Shown here piece after piece: positions 25,859 through 34,088 of a DNA stretch of 64,000 nucleotides. Below the pieces are notes generated by a model, which had not been told where the DNA came from, did not search any database, and saw nothing but the letters and a program-made list of their open reading frames with translations. The DNA comes from Oscillospiraceae bacterium. Lineage in GTDB: Bacteria; Bacillota; Clostridia; Saccharofermentanales; Saccharofermentanaceae. Made by a program: the position numbers and the translations under genes. The stretch covers positions 1-64,000 of the forward strand of contig FWXP01000004.1 of NCBI GenBank assembly GCA_900176545.1. The letters are read 5' to 3'. Within the stretch, counting starts at the first letter, position 1. The number at the start of each line of letters is the position of its first letter.

Positions 25859-26878
25859 ATGGCATTATTTGAATCATATGAGAGAAGAGAGCCTCAGATC
25901 CTTGCTGCTCTTAAGCAGTACGGCATCTCTTCCATTGAAGAGTGTAAAGAGATCACAGAGGCTGCAGGTCTTGATGTTTATCATCTTATCGAAGGCATCC
26001 AGCCTATCTGCTTTGAGAACGCTAAGTGGGCTTACACAGTAGGTGCTGCTATCGCTATCAAGAAGAACTGCCGCAAGGCTGCTGACGCTGCTGCTGCTAT
26101 CGGTGAGGGACTTCAGGCTTTCTGTATCCCCGGTTCCGTTGCTGACAGACGTAAGGTTGGTCTTGGTCACGGTAACCTTGGTAAGATGCTCCTCGAGGAG
26201 GACACAGAGTGCTTCGCATTCCTCGCAGGTCACGAGTCTTTCGCAGCTGCTGAGGGTGCTATCGGTATCGCCGATAAGGCTAACAAGGTTCGTCAGAAGC
26301 CTCTTAGAGTTATCCTTAACGGTCTCGGTAAGGATGCTGCTCAGATCATCTCCAGGATCAACGGTTTCACATATGTTGAGACAGAGTATGACTACTTCAC
26401 AGGTGAGCTCAAGGAAGTATTCCGTAAGTGCTACTCCAAGAACCCCGATTCACCTCGTGCAAAGGTTAACTGCTACGGTGCAAACGATGTACAGGAAGGT
26501 GTTGCTATCATGTGGAAGGAGAACGTTGACGTTTCCATCACAGGTAACTCCACTAACCCTACAAGATTCCAGCACCCTGTTGCAGGTACATACAAGAAGG
26601 AGAGAATCGAAGCCGGCAAGAAGTACTTCTCTGTTGCTTCCGGCGGTGGTACAGGTCGTACACTTCACCCCGATAACATGGCTGCAGGTCCTGCTTCCTA
26701 CGGTATGACAGATACAATGGGTCGTATGCACTCTGACGCTCAGTTCGCAGGTTCTTCTTCCGTTCCTGCTCACGTTGAGATGATGGGTCTTATCGGTGCA
26801 GGTAACAACCCCATGGTTGGTATGACTGTTTCTACAGCTGTTTCTATCGAAGAGGCTGCAAAGGCAGGTAAGTTCTGA
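25859..26878 (+). CDS. GGGtGRT-family protein
   Basis: A 339-residue cytoplasmic protein of the family named after its motif, here SGGGTGRT at about 261-268. No enzymatic role is established for this family to my knowledge. The gene follows the NifU-like gene after AGGAGGT and shares its extreme codon bias, so both are abundant. Visible features: an Ala/Gly-rich segment around AADAAAAIGEG, LGHGNLGKMLLEEDTE, a DVSITGNSTNPTRFQHPVAG stretch that resembles a nucleotide or cofactor pocket, and a Met/Gly-rich C-terminus. A cluster-linked or metal-linked role is inferred only from its partner. A strong terminator follows. Confidence 0.88.
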   Translation: MALFESYERREPQILAALKQYGISSIEECKEITEAAGLDVYHLIEGIQPICFENAKWAYTVGAAIAIKKNCRKAADAAAAIGEGLQAFCIPGSVADRRKVGLGHGNLGKMLLEEDTECFAFLAGHESFAAAEGAIGIADKANKVRQKPLRVILNGLGKDAAQIISRINGFTYVETEYDYFTGELKEVFRKCYSKNPDSPRAKVNCYGANDVQEGVAIMWKENVDVSITGNSTNPTRFQHPVAGTYKKERIEAGKKYFSVASGGGTGRTLHPDNMAAGPASYGMTDTMGRMHSDAQFAGSSSVPAHVEMMGLIGAGNNPMVGMTVSTAVSIEEAAKAGKF

Positions 26879-26910
26879 TAAGAACTCGTATCTTAGATGA
26901 GATATAACTA

Positions 26911-26943
26911 GATCCCGTGGTTCGTGCCACGGGATCTTTTCTT
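26911..26943 (+). terminator. Terminator of the NifU-like/GGGtGRT operon
   Basis: Perfect GATCCCGTGG / CCACGGGATC (26911-26936) with a six-base loop, then TTTTCTT. Confidence 0.92.
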
Positions 26944-26985
26944 GTGGTAAAATCACATCAGCAAAAGAAAAGGAAATAAGAAGAT

Positions 26986-27195
26986 ATGTCTTTAGATGAA
27001 ACCATTAAGAGGATCAATGAACTTGCACATAAGTCCAAGGCTGAAGGCTTGACCGATGCCGAGAAGGAGGAGCAGAAGAAGCTCCGCGATATCTACAGAA
27101 AGGCAGTGCTCGGCAACCTTTCCTCTCAGCTCGAGAATATGTCCATCAAGCATCCTGACGGAACCATCACGCCCGTTAAGAAGAAGGGAAATTGA
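26986..27195 (+). CDS. DUF896 (YnzC-like) small protein
   Basis: A 69-residue, highly charged, mostly helical cytoplasmic protein. The pattern IKRINELAHKSKAEGLTDAE, followed by EEQKKLRDIYRKAVLGN and a short linker, is that of the DUF896/YnzC family of Firmicutes, whose B. subtilis member has a two-helix hairpin. Function unknown. Its stop overlaps the next start (TGATG at 27193), so it is translationally coupled to the ArAE membrane protein. Confidence 0.9.
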   Translation: MSLDETIKRINELAHKSKAEGLTDAEKEEQKKLRDIYRKAVLGNLSSQLENMSIKHPDGTITPVKKKGN

Positions 27196-28175
27196 TGGAG
27201 AAGTACCTGTCTGATGTACTGACTGTCGTCGCAGCGTCTATAGCAGCGATACTTCTTGCTGTTTTGTTGGGCGCCGAGAACTATATATCTGCGGGCATCA
27301 TCGCCATACTTACCATTCAGCCCACCAAGAGGGAGACCCTTAAGACTGCGGTCATCCGACTGGTGGCTTTTGTTTGCGCGATCCTGATATCCGCAGTCAC
27401 CTTTATCGTGATCGGCTATAATGTCGCGGGCTTTGCCGCGTATCTTGTCCTCTACATAGCTCTCTGTGTGAAGTTCAAGTGGATAAGTGCCATGGCCGTA
27501 AATTCAGTCCTTATTTCCCATTTTATCTCATTCGGTAACATGAGCTTTGCCGCTTTAGGTAACGAAGCACTGATATTCTTCCTGGGCGTTGGTATGGGAA
27601 TACTCGTGAACCTTCGTATCACCGGTCAGAAGAAAAAGGTGGAAGACCTTAGAAACAAAGCTGACGATCAGATAAGGAACATCCTTCGAAGGATGGCCGA
27701 GAGGATAAAAGATAAGCACGTGGAAGGCTACGACGGAGAATGCCTTAAAGAGCTGGACAGGATAATCGACGACGGCATAAGGGCAGCTAAGTCTGAGCAT
27801 GCCAATACTCTATTGGATGACAGTACATATGATATCGAATATATAAAGATGAGGGACAAGCAGTACGAGGTACTCCTTCAGATGTATAACAAGGTAAGAA
27901 GGCTCGATACTGCGCCTGAGACCGCAGAGCATGTTTCCATATTCCTGGAGAAGGTATCCCGTGAGTACAGCAGGGACAACGACGTAAAGGACCTTTTGGA
28001 TTCTCTTGACAGGCTTCATATCTACATGGATTCGCAGCCTCTTCCTTCTTCGCGCGCGGAATTTGAGGACAGAGCCCTTCTTTATGCTCTTCTTGTGGAC
28101 CTTAGGGATTTTCTTGAGATCAAGAGGGACTTTGCTGCAGTTAACCCCGATTCCTTGAAGCAGGGCCTTTTCTGA
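27195..28175 (+). CDS. Aromatic acid exporter family (ArAE_1/DUF939) membrane protein
   Basis: About 326 residues. The N-terminal 145 residues form four to six membrane helices; AGIIAILTIQPTKRETLKTA is the family signature just after the first helices. The C-terminal half is soluble, helical and charged, and lies in the cytoplasm. Homologues are annotated as aromatic acid exporters, mostly by similarity to PET/FUSC proteins, so the cargo is uncertain. Co-translated with DUF896. A hairpin AAGGACTC / GAGTCCTT (28185-28211) without a U tract follows. Confidence 0.85.
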   Translation: MEKYLSDVLTVVAASIAAILLAVLLGAENYISAGIIAILTIQPTKRETLKTAVIRLVAFVCAILISAVTFIVIGYNVAGFAAYLVLYIALCVKFKWISAMAVNSVLISHFISFGNMSFAALGNEALIFFLGVGMGILVNLRITGQKKKVEDLRNKADDQIRNILRRMAERIKDKHVEGYDGECLKELDRIIDDGIRAAKSEHANTLLDDSTYDIEYIKMRDKQYEVLLQMYNKVRRLDTAPETAEHVSIFLEKVSREYSRDNDVKDLLDSLDRLHIYMDSQPLPSSRAEFEDRALLYALLVDLRDFLEIKRDFAAVNPDSLKQGLF

Positions 28176-28184
28176 ACAAAGGGA

Positions 28185-28211
28185 AAGGACTCCCGGGGGG
28201 CGAGAGTCCTT
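28185..28211 (+). terminator. Hairpin after the ArAE gene
   Basis: AAGGACTC / GAGTCCTT around an 11-base GC-rich loop. No U tract, so it may only slow or partly stop transcription. Confidence 0.4.
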
Positions 28212-28235
28212 AAGGAAGGTTATGAAAAAGTATGT

Positions 28236-28253
28236 CTGATAATTAATTATCAG
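28236..28253. promoter_or_regulatory. Perfect 18-base palindrome
   Basis: CTGATAATTAATTATCAG reads the same on both strands. A possible -10 TATATT lies ten bases downstream (28263-28268), so it may be an operator. Target gene uncertain; the next start is 186 bases away. Confidence 0.5.
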
Positions 28254-28438
28254 GTACGGTGCTATATTAGCAATGAGATGTATACTACTTGATTGAAAGA
28301 TGTGTAAGAGTTGTAAAATTTAGCCCTTTTCGCGAAACTTAATCTTATCTTAATGTTTTATTTGCTCTCTCTTTGATATAGTTCTTTATGATGAAATCGG
28401 TTAGGAACGATACATAAGAAACAAAGGGGATAAACATT

Positions 28439-28630
28439 ATGAAAGGAAATATCACGCTGATCTTTTCGGCTACTTGTGTACTTCTCGGTATTGTATTTAT
28501 GGTAATGGCTGCTTATATGGGAATGGCAATGTTTCCTGCAGGACTTCTCATGTTCGTGAGCATGTTGCTCTTCTTTTCCGACTTGGGTAAGCAGAATGCC
28601 AAAAATATTGTAGCCGACGAGGAAATCTGA
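28439..28630 (+). CDS. Small two-helix membrane protein
   Basis: A 63-residue hydrophobic protein with two membrane segments (about 5-22 and 27-47) and a short charged tail ending in ADEEI. AAAGGGG lies about 11 bases before the ATG. No family recognised. The next gene pair also encodes small membrane proteins, but a terminator lies between. The codon pattern is coding-like and the flanking terminator supports a real gene. Confidence 0.65.
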   Translation: MKGNITLIFSATCVLLGIVFMVMAAYMGMAMFPAGLLMFVSMLLFFSDLGKQNAKNIVADEEI

Positions 28631-28671
28631 CAAAACTTTATTACATATTTTCAAAAATCGCTATGTTAGAA

Positions 28672-28710
28672 TGAAGTGTAACGCAAAGAGCGCGTTGCAC
28701 TTCATTTTTT
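28672..28710 (+). terminator. Strong terminator after the small membrane protein gene
   Basis: TGAAGTGTAACGC / GCGTTGCACTTCA, 13 pairs with one GU, loop AAAGAGC, then TTTTTT. Confidence 0.88.
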
Positions 28711-28731
28711 GTATATTTATGGGAGGCAGTT

Positions 28732-29109
28732 ATGGCTTGTTTTACCGCTCCGCTGGCTGAGGCCGTTATCGTAAAGGTAGTAGAGAAGAATATCGAGAAG
28801 AAGGGTGGTAAGGAGGCTTCCGACAAGATACCTCTTGCAAGGAAGATAAAGTGGTTGTCTACGATGCTCTTCGGAGGCTCGGCACTTCTTGCTTTCGAGC
28901 ATATATGGCACGGTGAGATAACCGCTTGGTTCCCTTTCCTTACTGCTATGTCAGATAAGGAGGATACCGTTACCATGCTAAAGGAGATCGCTACAGTAGG
29001 CGTTTCCATGGCAGTGCTCATCACGGCTGTATGGCTTATCATGTGTAAGGTGGCAGACACGGTTCTTAAGAATAAGCCCGCAGAGCAGGTAAAGGAGGCG
29101 AAGGTATAA
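28732..29109 (+). CDS. Membrane protein of unknown function, gene A of a pair
   Basis: A 125-residue protein starting MACFTAPLAEAVIVKVVEKN, then a charged region, and two membrane helices (about 42-62 and 82-108). GGGAGGC precedes the ATG. The second helix region holds FGGSALLAFEHIWHGEITAW, with a His in or near the membrane. The stop overlaps the start of gene B (29109). I do not recognise a named family. The coupling and matched sizes suggest the two form one membrane complex. Confidence 0.75.
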   Translation: MACFTAPLAEAVIVKVVEKNIEKKGGKEASDKIPLARKIKWLSTMLFGGSALLAFEHIWHGEITAWFPFLTAMSDKEDTVTMLKEIATVGVSMAVLITAVWLIMCKVADTVLKNKPAEQVKEAKV

Positions 29110-29417
29110 TGACACTCCTTATAACTGTTTTTGCAGCTATCATCGCCACTATCAAGTGGTACACCGCAAAGGATGATTCAATGAAGATCGGAACGCTCGC
29201 TCTTATATACTGGGGCGCGGCTCTCATGTGGAGCGTGGATGCCGTATTTGAATACATTGAGCTTGGCGCCGAATTCTTTACTCCCGCTGCGGCAGATATG
29301 TTAAATGATGCTTTCCTGGGAGTTGCTGCCGTGGCCCTGGGCCTTATCATATGGATGGTCATGGTCCTTATAAAGGATCCCAAGGGAAGAGTTCGTGCAG
29401 CACTTCAGAAGAGATGA
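29109..29417 (+). CDS. Membrane protein of unknown function, gene B of a pair
   Basis: A 102-residue protein with about three membrane segments (about 2-14, 26-48, 60-85). Notable polar or acidic residues lie within membrane stretches (WSVDAVFEYIELG). Its ATG overlaps the stop of gene A, and a strong terminator follows, so the two form a closed operon. No family recognised. Confidence 0.72.
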   Translation: MTLLITVFAAIIATIKWYTAKDDSMKIGTLALIYWGAALMWSVDAVFEYIELGAEFFTPAAADMLNDAFLGVAAVALGLIIWMVMVLIKDPKGRVRAALQKR

Positions 29418-29428
29418 CTGTTAAGTTG

Positions 29429-29458
29429 AGACCGTCTTCGCAAGAGACGGTCTTTTCT
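29429..29458 (+). terminator. Terminator of the small membrane protein pair
   Basis: Perfect AGACCGTCT / AGACGGTCT stem, then TTTCTTA. Confidence 0.88.
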
Positions 29459-29502
29459 TAAGATTCAAAAAACTTGTTGTGATATACTCAAGGTGTTCTA
29501 TC

Positions 29503-29519
29503 AGTACCGCCAAGGTACT
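29503..29519. promoter_or_regulatory. Inverted repeat before the sugar ABC operon
   Basis: AGTACC-GCCAA-GGTACT lies between a TATACT-like -10 (near 29483) and the CGGAGGGG ribosome site. It may be an operator or a leader hairpin. Confidence 0.45.
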
Positions 29520-29536
29520 TCCCGGAGGGGTCATAC

Positions 29537-30649
29537 ATGAAGATAAGACTTGAACATCTGACGAAGAGGTTTCCTAACAGGAATAAGAAGATAGCATCCG
29601 AGGTCATAGCCGTAAACGACTTTGATTTTGAGATACCCGACGGCAAGCTCATAGGTCTTCTGGGACCGTCCGGATGCGGTAAGAGTACGGCGTTAAATCT
29701 TATATGCGGTCTGGAGGTGCCCACAGAAGGCAAGATATTCTTCGATGACGATGATGTCACGAAGCTCCCTCCCGAGAACAGGGGTGTAGGAATGGTATTT
29801 CAGAGCTATGCTCTCTATCCTCACCTTACAGTAAGGAAGAATATAATGTTCCCCCTGGAGAACTTAAAGGGCGACAAGAAGCTTACCCGTGAGCAGATGG
29901 AAGAGAAGGTCATGGAGGCTGCCAAGACCGTTCAGATAGAAGAACTCCTGGACAGACGTCCTAATGAGATGAGCGGCGGCCAGCAGCAGAGAGTTGCGAT
30001 AGCCAGAGCTCTTGTTAAGATGCCCCGTGTCCTTCTTCTCGACGAGCCCTTGTCCAACCTTGATGCACGTCTTCGTATACAGACCAGGGAAGAGATAAAG
30101 AGGATACAGAATACTACCGGCATCACGACTATCTTCGTAACGCACGATCAGGAAGAAGCCATGAGCATTTCGGATATGATCGTAGTCATGAAGGAAGGTG
30201 TCGTGAATCAGATAGGAAAGCCGCAGGAAGTCTATGACAACCCGGTTAATCTCTTTGTAGCCAAGTTCTTAGGAACACCTCCCATCAATGTATATAACGG
30301 TTCCGTAAAGGGCGGCGAGCTCTATATAGGCGAGGATAAGATCCTTGGAAAGGATTTCGTGAAGGACGTAAAGGATCAGGATGTATATGTGGGCATCCGT
30401 CCCGAAGGCTTTGTCCTTGACGAGAACTTAGAGGGGAAGAAAGGTGCTCTAAAGGCTGAGCTCAAGGCTATAGAAGTAATGGGAAGAGATACCAGCGTCG
30501 TCTTCAAGCACGCTTCTTCGGAGAATCCTTCCAGAGCCATAGTCACGGCAGATAATAATATCAGCTCTTCTTCCGGTGAGATAAGGTTCGACGTCAACCC
30601 GAAGAAAGTATTCGTTTTTGCTAAGGACAGTGAGGAGAGGCTCATATGA
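29537..30649 (+). CDS. Sugar ABC transporter ATP-binding protein, MsmK/UgpC type
   Basis: Cytoplasmic ATPase subunit that powers carbohydrate uptake. The 370-residue protein has Walker A GPSGCGKST, Q-loop VFQSYALYPHL, signature MSGGQQQRV, Walker B LLLDEPLSNLD, the H-loop His in THDQEEAM, and a C-terminal TOBE/MalK-like regulatory domain (about 240-370). It opens an operon ATPase-permease-permease-binding protein with overlapping or very short gaps (next ATG overlaps its stop). The cargo is not known; a sugar or oligosaccharide is usual for this class. Confidence 0.93.
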   Translation: MKIRLEHLTKRFPNRNKKIASEVIAVNDFDFEIPDGKLIGLLGPSGCGKSTALNLICGLEVPTEGKIFFDDDDVTKLPPENRGVGMVFQSYALYPHLTVRKNIMFPLENLKGDKKLTREQMEEKVMEAAKTVQIEELLDRRPNEMSGGQQQRVAIARALVKMPRVLLLDEPLSNLDARLRIQTREEIKRIQNTTGITTIFVTHDQEEAMSISDMIVVMKEGVVNQIGKPQEVYDNPVNLFVAKFLGTPPINVYNGSVKGGELYIGEDKILGKDFVKDVKDQDVYVGIRPEGFVLDENLEGKKGALKAELKAIEVMGRDTSVVFKHASSENPSRAIVTADNNISSSSGEIRFDVNPKKVFVFAKDSEERLI

Positions 30650-31533
30650 AGAGCAATAACTTAAAGGCGTGGCTCTATCTTCTGCCTGCGATATTGTTCC
30701 TGGGCGTCTTCATGGTATATCCCCTGATCGACGTACTCATATACTCCGTAGAGGAGGGATATAATTCGGCATCGCAGACATCATATGGTACGGGTCTTTA
30801 TAATTATTCCTATGTGCTGCATGATCCTTACTTCCTGCAGGCCATAAAGAATACCTTCATCATCGTTATCATAACGGTGCCGCTGTCTACGGGACTTGCC
30901 CTTCTGATATCGCTGGGACTTAATTCCATAAAGAAACTGAAGGAATTATTCCAGACGATATTCTTCCTTCCTTATGTCACGAACACACTGGCTGTAGGAC
31001 TCGTCTTCATGATCATGTTCAAGAAGACGCCGTATACCGACGGTCTTATCAATATGATCCTTGCGCTCTTTGGGAAAGGCCCCGTTGACTTTATAGACGG
31101 TCCTTACTGGGCGAAGATGTTCGTCATGTGCTTCTACACGGTGTGGGTCGTACTTCCCTTTAAGATACTGATACTGACCAGCGCCCTGGCATCAGTTGAC
31201 GAAGTCTACTACAAGGCCGCCAAGATAGACGGCACGCCGCGCCTTCGCATCTTTACGAGGATAACGCTCCCCATGATATCCCCCATGATCTTCTATCTTG
31301 TGATCACTGGATTTATCGGAGCTTTCAAGGCGTATTCGGATGAGGTAGCCATCTTCGGCACCAACCTCAACGCAGCCGGCATGAATACTATCGTAGGTTA
31401 TGTCTACGACATGCTCTACGGAGATTCGGGAGGATATCCTTCCTATGCTTCCGCAGCCGCGCTCATCCTCTTTGCCATAGTATTCACGATCACCTGCATC
31501 AACCTGCTCATAAGCAGGAAGCAGCCCGTGTGA
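30646..31533 (+). CDS. Sugar ABC transporter permease 1 (UgpA/MalF type)
   Basis: A 295-residue integral membrane protein with six predicted helices. The EAA loop that touches the ATPase is KAAKIDGTPRLRIFTRITLP. Its start overlaps the stop of the ATPase gene by four bases and it is followed by permease 2 after 15 bases. It belongs to the CUT1 carbohydrate uptake class. Confidence 0.93.
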   Translation: MKSNNLKAWLYLLPAILFLGVFMVYPLIDVLIYSVEEGYNSASQTSYGTGLYNYSYVLHDPYFLQAIKNTFIIVIITVPLSTGLALLISLGLNSIKKLKELFQTIFFLPYVTNTLAVGLVFMIMFKKTPYTDGLINMILALFGKGPVDFIDGPYWAKMFVMCFYTVWVVLPFKILILTSALASVDEVYYKAAKIDGTPRLRIFTRITLPMISPMIFYLVITGFIGAFKAYSDEVAIFGTNLNAAGMNTIVGYVYDMLYGDSGGYPSYASAAALILFAIVFTITCINLLISRKQPV

Positions 31534-31548
31534 TAAGGGGGTGACAAG

Positions 31549-32415
31549 ATGCAGGATTACGATAAGATAAGCAAGCAGGCGAGAACGGGAGCCGTTATCA
31601 GAAAGACGGTGACATATACTCTGCTGACCCTCTGGGGGTTGATCGTCCTTTTCCCGTTCTACTGGATGATCCTTACTTCCTTTAAGAGCTACGGCAGCTA
31701 TAATTCCGAATATGTCCCGAAGATGTACACCACATCTCCTACGTGGCAGAACTATAATGATGCATTTACCCAGGTGACGCTGGGCAAGTACTTTGCAAAT
31801 ACGCTCGTATTTACTATCGTTACTACGGCGCTTATGCTCTTCGTGATAGTCTTCGCGGCATTTGCTTTCTCGCGACTGGAGTTCCGCGGCAAGAATATCG
31901 TCTTTACCTTATTCCTGTCGCTCATGATGATCCCTAATGAGCTTGTCATCATCACCAACTTCGTCACCATAACGGACTTAGGTCTTCGCAATACCTTTAC
32001 GGGACTTATCCTGCCGTCGGTCACTTCGGTATTCTACATATACCTTCTCAAGGAGAACTTCGAGCAGATCCCCAATGAACTTTATAAGGCTGCCAAAGTG
32101 GACGGTACGTCGGATCTTAAGTACCTTTTCAAGGTCATGATCCCCATCTGCCAGCCTACGGTGGTTACCATAATCATCCTTAAGGTCATCGAGTGCTGGA
32201 ATTCGTACGTATGGCCCAGGCTAATCACTGATGACGCGAACTATTTCCTTGTATCCAACGGAATACAGGAGATAAGGGAGAACGGCTTCGGCCGAGAGAA
32301 TATCCCCGCGATGATGGCGGCGGTAGTTGCCATCTCCGTGCCGCTCATAGTCCTGTTCCTTATCTTCCACAAGAAGATCATGGCGGGAGTCTCGAGAGGA
32401 GGTACGAAAGGATGA
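31549..32415 (+). CDS. Sugar ABC transporter permease 2 (UgpE/MalG type)
   Basis: A 288-residue membrane protein with six helices; FPFYWMILTSFKS near the start and the EAA loop KAAKVDGTSDLKYLFKVMIP are typical of the MalG side of CUT1 transporters. GGGGGTGA lies upstream. The stop overlaps the start of the binding-protein gene (32412). Confidence 0.93.
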   Translation: MQDYDKISKQARTGAVIRKTVTYTLLTLWGLIVLFPFYWMILTSFKSYGSYNSEYVPKMYTTSPTWQNYNDAFTQVTLGKYFANTLVFTIVTTALMLFVIVFAAFAFSRLEFRGKNIVFTLFLSLMMIPNELVIITNFVTITDLGLRNTFTGLILPSVTSVFYIYLLKENFEQIPNELYKAAKVDGTSDLKYLFKVMIPICQPTVVTIIILKVIECWNSYVWPRLITDDANYFLVSNGIQEIRENGFGRENIPAMMAAVVAISVPLIVLFLIFHKKIMAGVSRGGTKG

Positions 32416-34001
32416 TCACTATGAAGAAGATAATATCCTGTGCCTTGAGTGCGGCCTTGCTGGCAGCGTCTTCCTTGTCTCTTGCCGGATGTCACGGCGC
32501 GCGTTACCGCGATGCATTTGCCGTGCCTGATACTTTCGACGAGACCCGGCATTATGAGATCACGTTCTGGGCGAAGAACGACACCAATAAGACACAGACC
32601 GAGATCTACGAGAATGCCATAGAATCCTTCGAAGAACTGTATCCGAACATAACGGTCACGCTTCGTCTCTATAACGACTACGGCAAGATCTATAATGACG
32701 TAATAACCAATATCTCCACCAATACGACTCCTAATGTATGCATCACGTATCCGGACCATATCGCGACATATATGACCGGCGATAATGTTGTCGTGCCGCT
32801 GGATGATCTCTTCTCCGATCCTTCCTACGGCCTGGGAGGAAGTGAACTCAAGTTCGACTCGCCGTCCTTTGACGAATTCGTTCCGCAGTTCATAGAGGAG
32901 TGCAGGCTTGGAACCAATTACTATGCGATCCCTTATATGAGATCTACCGAAGCCTGCTATGTCAACAAGACCTATGTAGAGGCACTGGGATATGAACTTC
33001 CCGAAGTCCTTACATGGGATTTTGTATGGGAGGTCTCGGAGGCTGCCATGGCCAGAAATGACGACGGAACGTTTGCCGTCAACGGTCAGATGACGATGAT
33101 CCCCTTTATCTACAAGTCTACCGATAATATGATGATCCAGATGCTTCGCCAGCAGGGGGCAGGTTACTCTGATGCGGGCGGCAACATCGAGATCTTTAAC
33201 GATACTACGAGGGAGATCCTTCGCGAGATCGCTTCGCATGCCGAGTCGGGCGCGTTCTCGACTTTTAAGATCTCCAGCTATCCCGGTAACTTCCTTAACG
33301 CGGGACAGTGCATATTTGCCGTTGACTCAACGGCCGGTGCCACATGGATGGGATCTTCCGCTCCTCATCTTGATATCAGTGCCGATAAGCTCGTCGACTT
33401 TGAGCTCGCGGTATATCCCGTGCCTCAGTACGATACTTCAAATATGCAGATGATCTCCCAGGGACCTTCCATATGTGTCTTCAATAAGGCTGATCCCCAG
33501 GAAGTCCTGGCTTCATGGCTCTTTGCCCAGTATCTTCTTACCAACGAAGTGCAGATCGCGTATGCAGAGACGGAAGGTTATGTTCCTGTCACATTAAAAG
33601 CCCAGAACGATCCTTCGTATCTTGATTATCTCTCTCGTGCCGGAGAGGACGACGATCTTCACTATGCCATTAAGATACAGGCGTCGCAGCTGCTCCTTGC
33701 CAATGCGCAGAATACTTTCGTGACCCCGGTCTTCAACGGTTCCACATCGCTTCGTGATGCGTCGGGGCAGATGATCGAGAATACGGCCAAGAGCGTAAGG
33801 CGAGGGGGAGTCGTGGATGACGAATATCTCGACGCTCTCTTTGAGGATGTTAAGTCAATGTACCACCTGGATGAATACGGCAAAAAGGATCTGGGACCTC
33901 TGCCCCAAACTTCTGTCACTTTGCTCACATGTCTGGGCATCACCTGGGTATTAATTGGTGCATATGTAGTATATGGAGCCGTAAAACGCAAAAAAGAGTG
34001 A
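32412..34001 (+). CDS. Extracellular solute-binding lipoprotein with an added C-terminal membrane segment
   Basis: Captures the sugar outside and delivers it to the permeases. The 529-residue protein has lipobox SLAGC (Cys27), then a family 1 binding-protein fold: ITFWAKNDTNKTQTEIYENA, DVITNISTNTTPNVCITYPD and a hinge region near 230-330. Unusually, residues about 501-522 form a clear hydrophobic helix followed by KRKKE, so the protein seems held at both ends. Start at 32412 is supported by AGGAGG nine bases upstream; an in-frame ATG at 32421 is possible. It closes the ABC operon. Confidence 0.88.
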   Translation: MITMKKIISCALSAALLAASSLSLAGCHGARYRDAFAVPDTFDETRHYEITFWAKNDTNKTQTEIYENAIESFEELYPNITVTLRLYNDYGKIYNDVITNISTNTTPNVCITYPDHIATYMTGDNVVVPLDDLFSDPSYGLGGSELKFDSPSFDEFVPQFIEECRLGTNYYAIPYMRSTEACYVNKTYVEALGYELPEVLTWDFVWEVSEAAMARNDDGTFAVNGQMTMIPFIYKSTDNMMIQMLRQQGAGYSDAGGNIEIFNDTTREILREIASHAESGAFSTFKISSYPGNFLNAGQCIFAVDSTAGATWMGSSAPHLDISADKLVDFELAVYPVPQYDTSNMQMISQGPSICVFNKADPQEVLASWLFAQYLLTNEVQIAYAETEGYVPVTLKAQNDPSYLDYLSRAGEDDDLHYAIKIQASQLLLANAQNTFVTPVFNGSTSLRDASGQMIENTAKSVRRGGVVDDEYLDALFEDVKSMYHLDEYGKKDLGPLPQTSVTLLTCLGITWVLIGAYVVYGAVKRKKE

Positions 34002-34088
34002 ATACTTCATCTTAAGTCGTATAATTAGGGTGATCTTCGAAGGATCGGAGATCTATTCTTTAGGGTTAAAGATAAAGGAGAAAACATT

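Noticed and set aside
28644-28672. Promoter inside the terminator at 28672 (TAGAAT at 28667-28672)
   Set aside because: No -35 box, and the following 13-pair hairpin with T6 is better read as a terminator of the gene before it.
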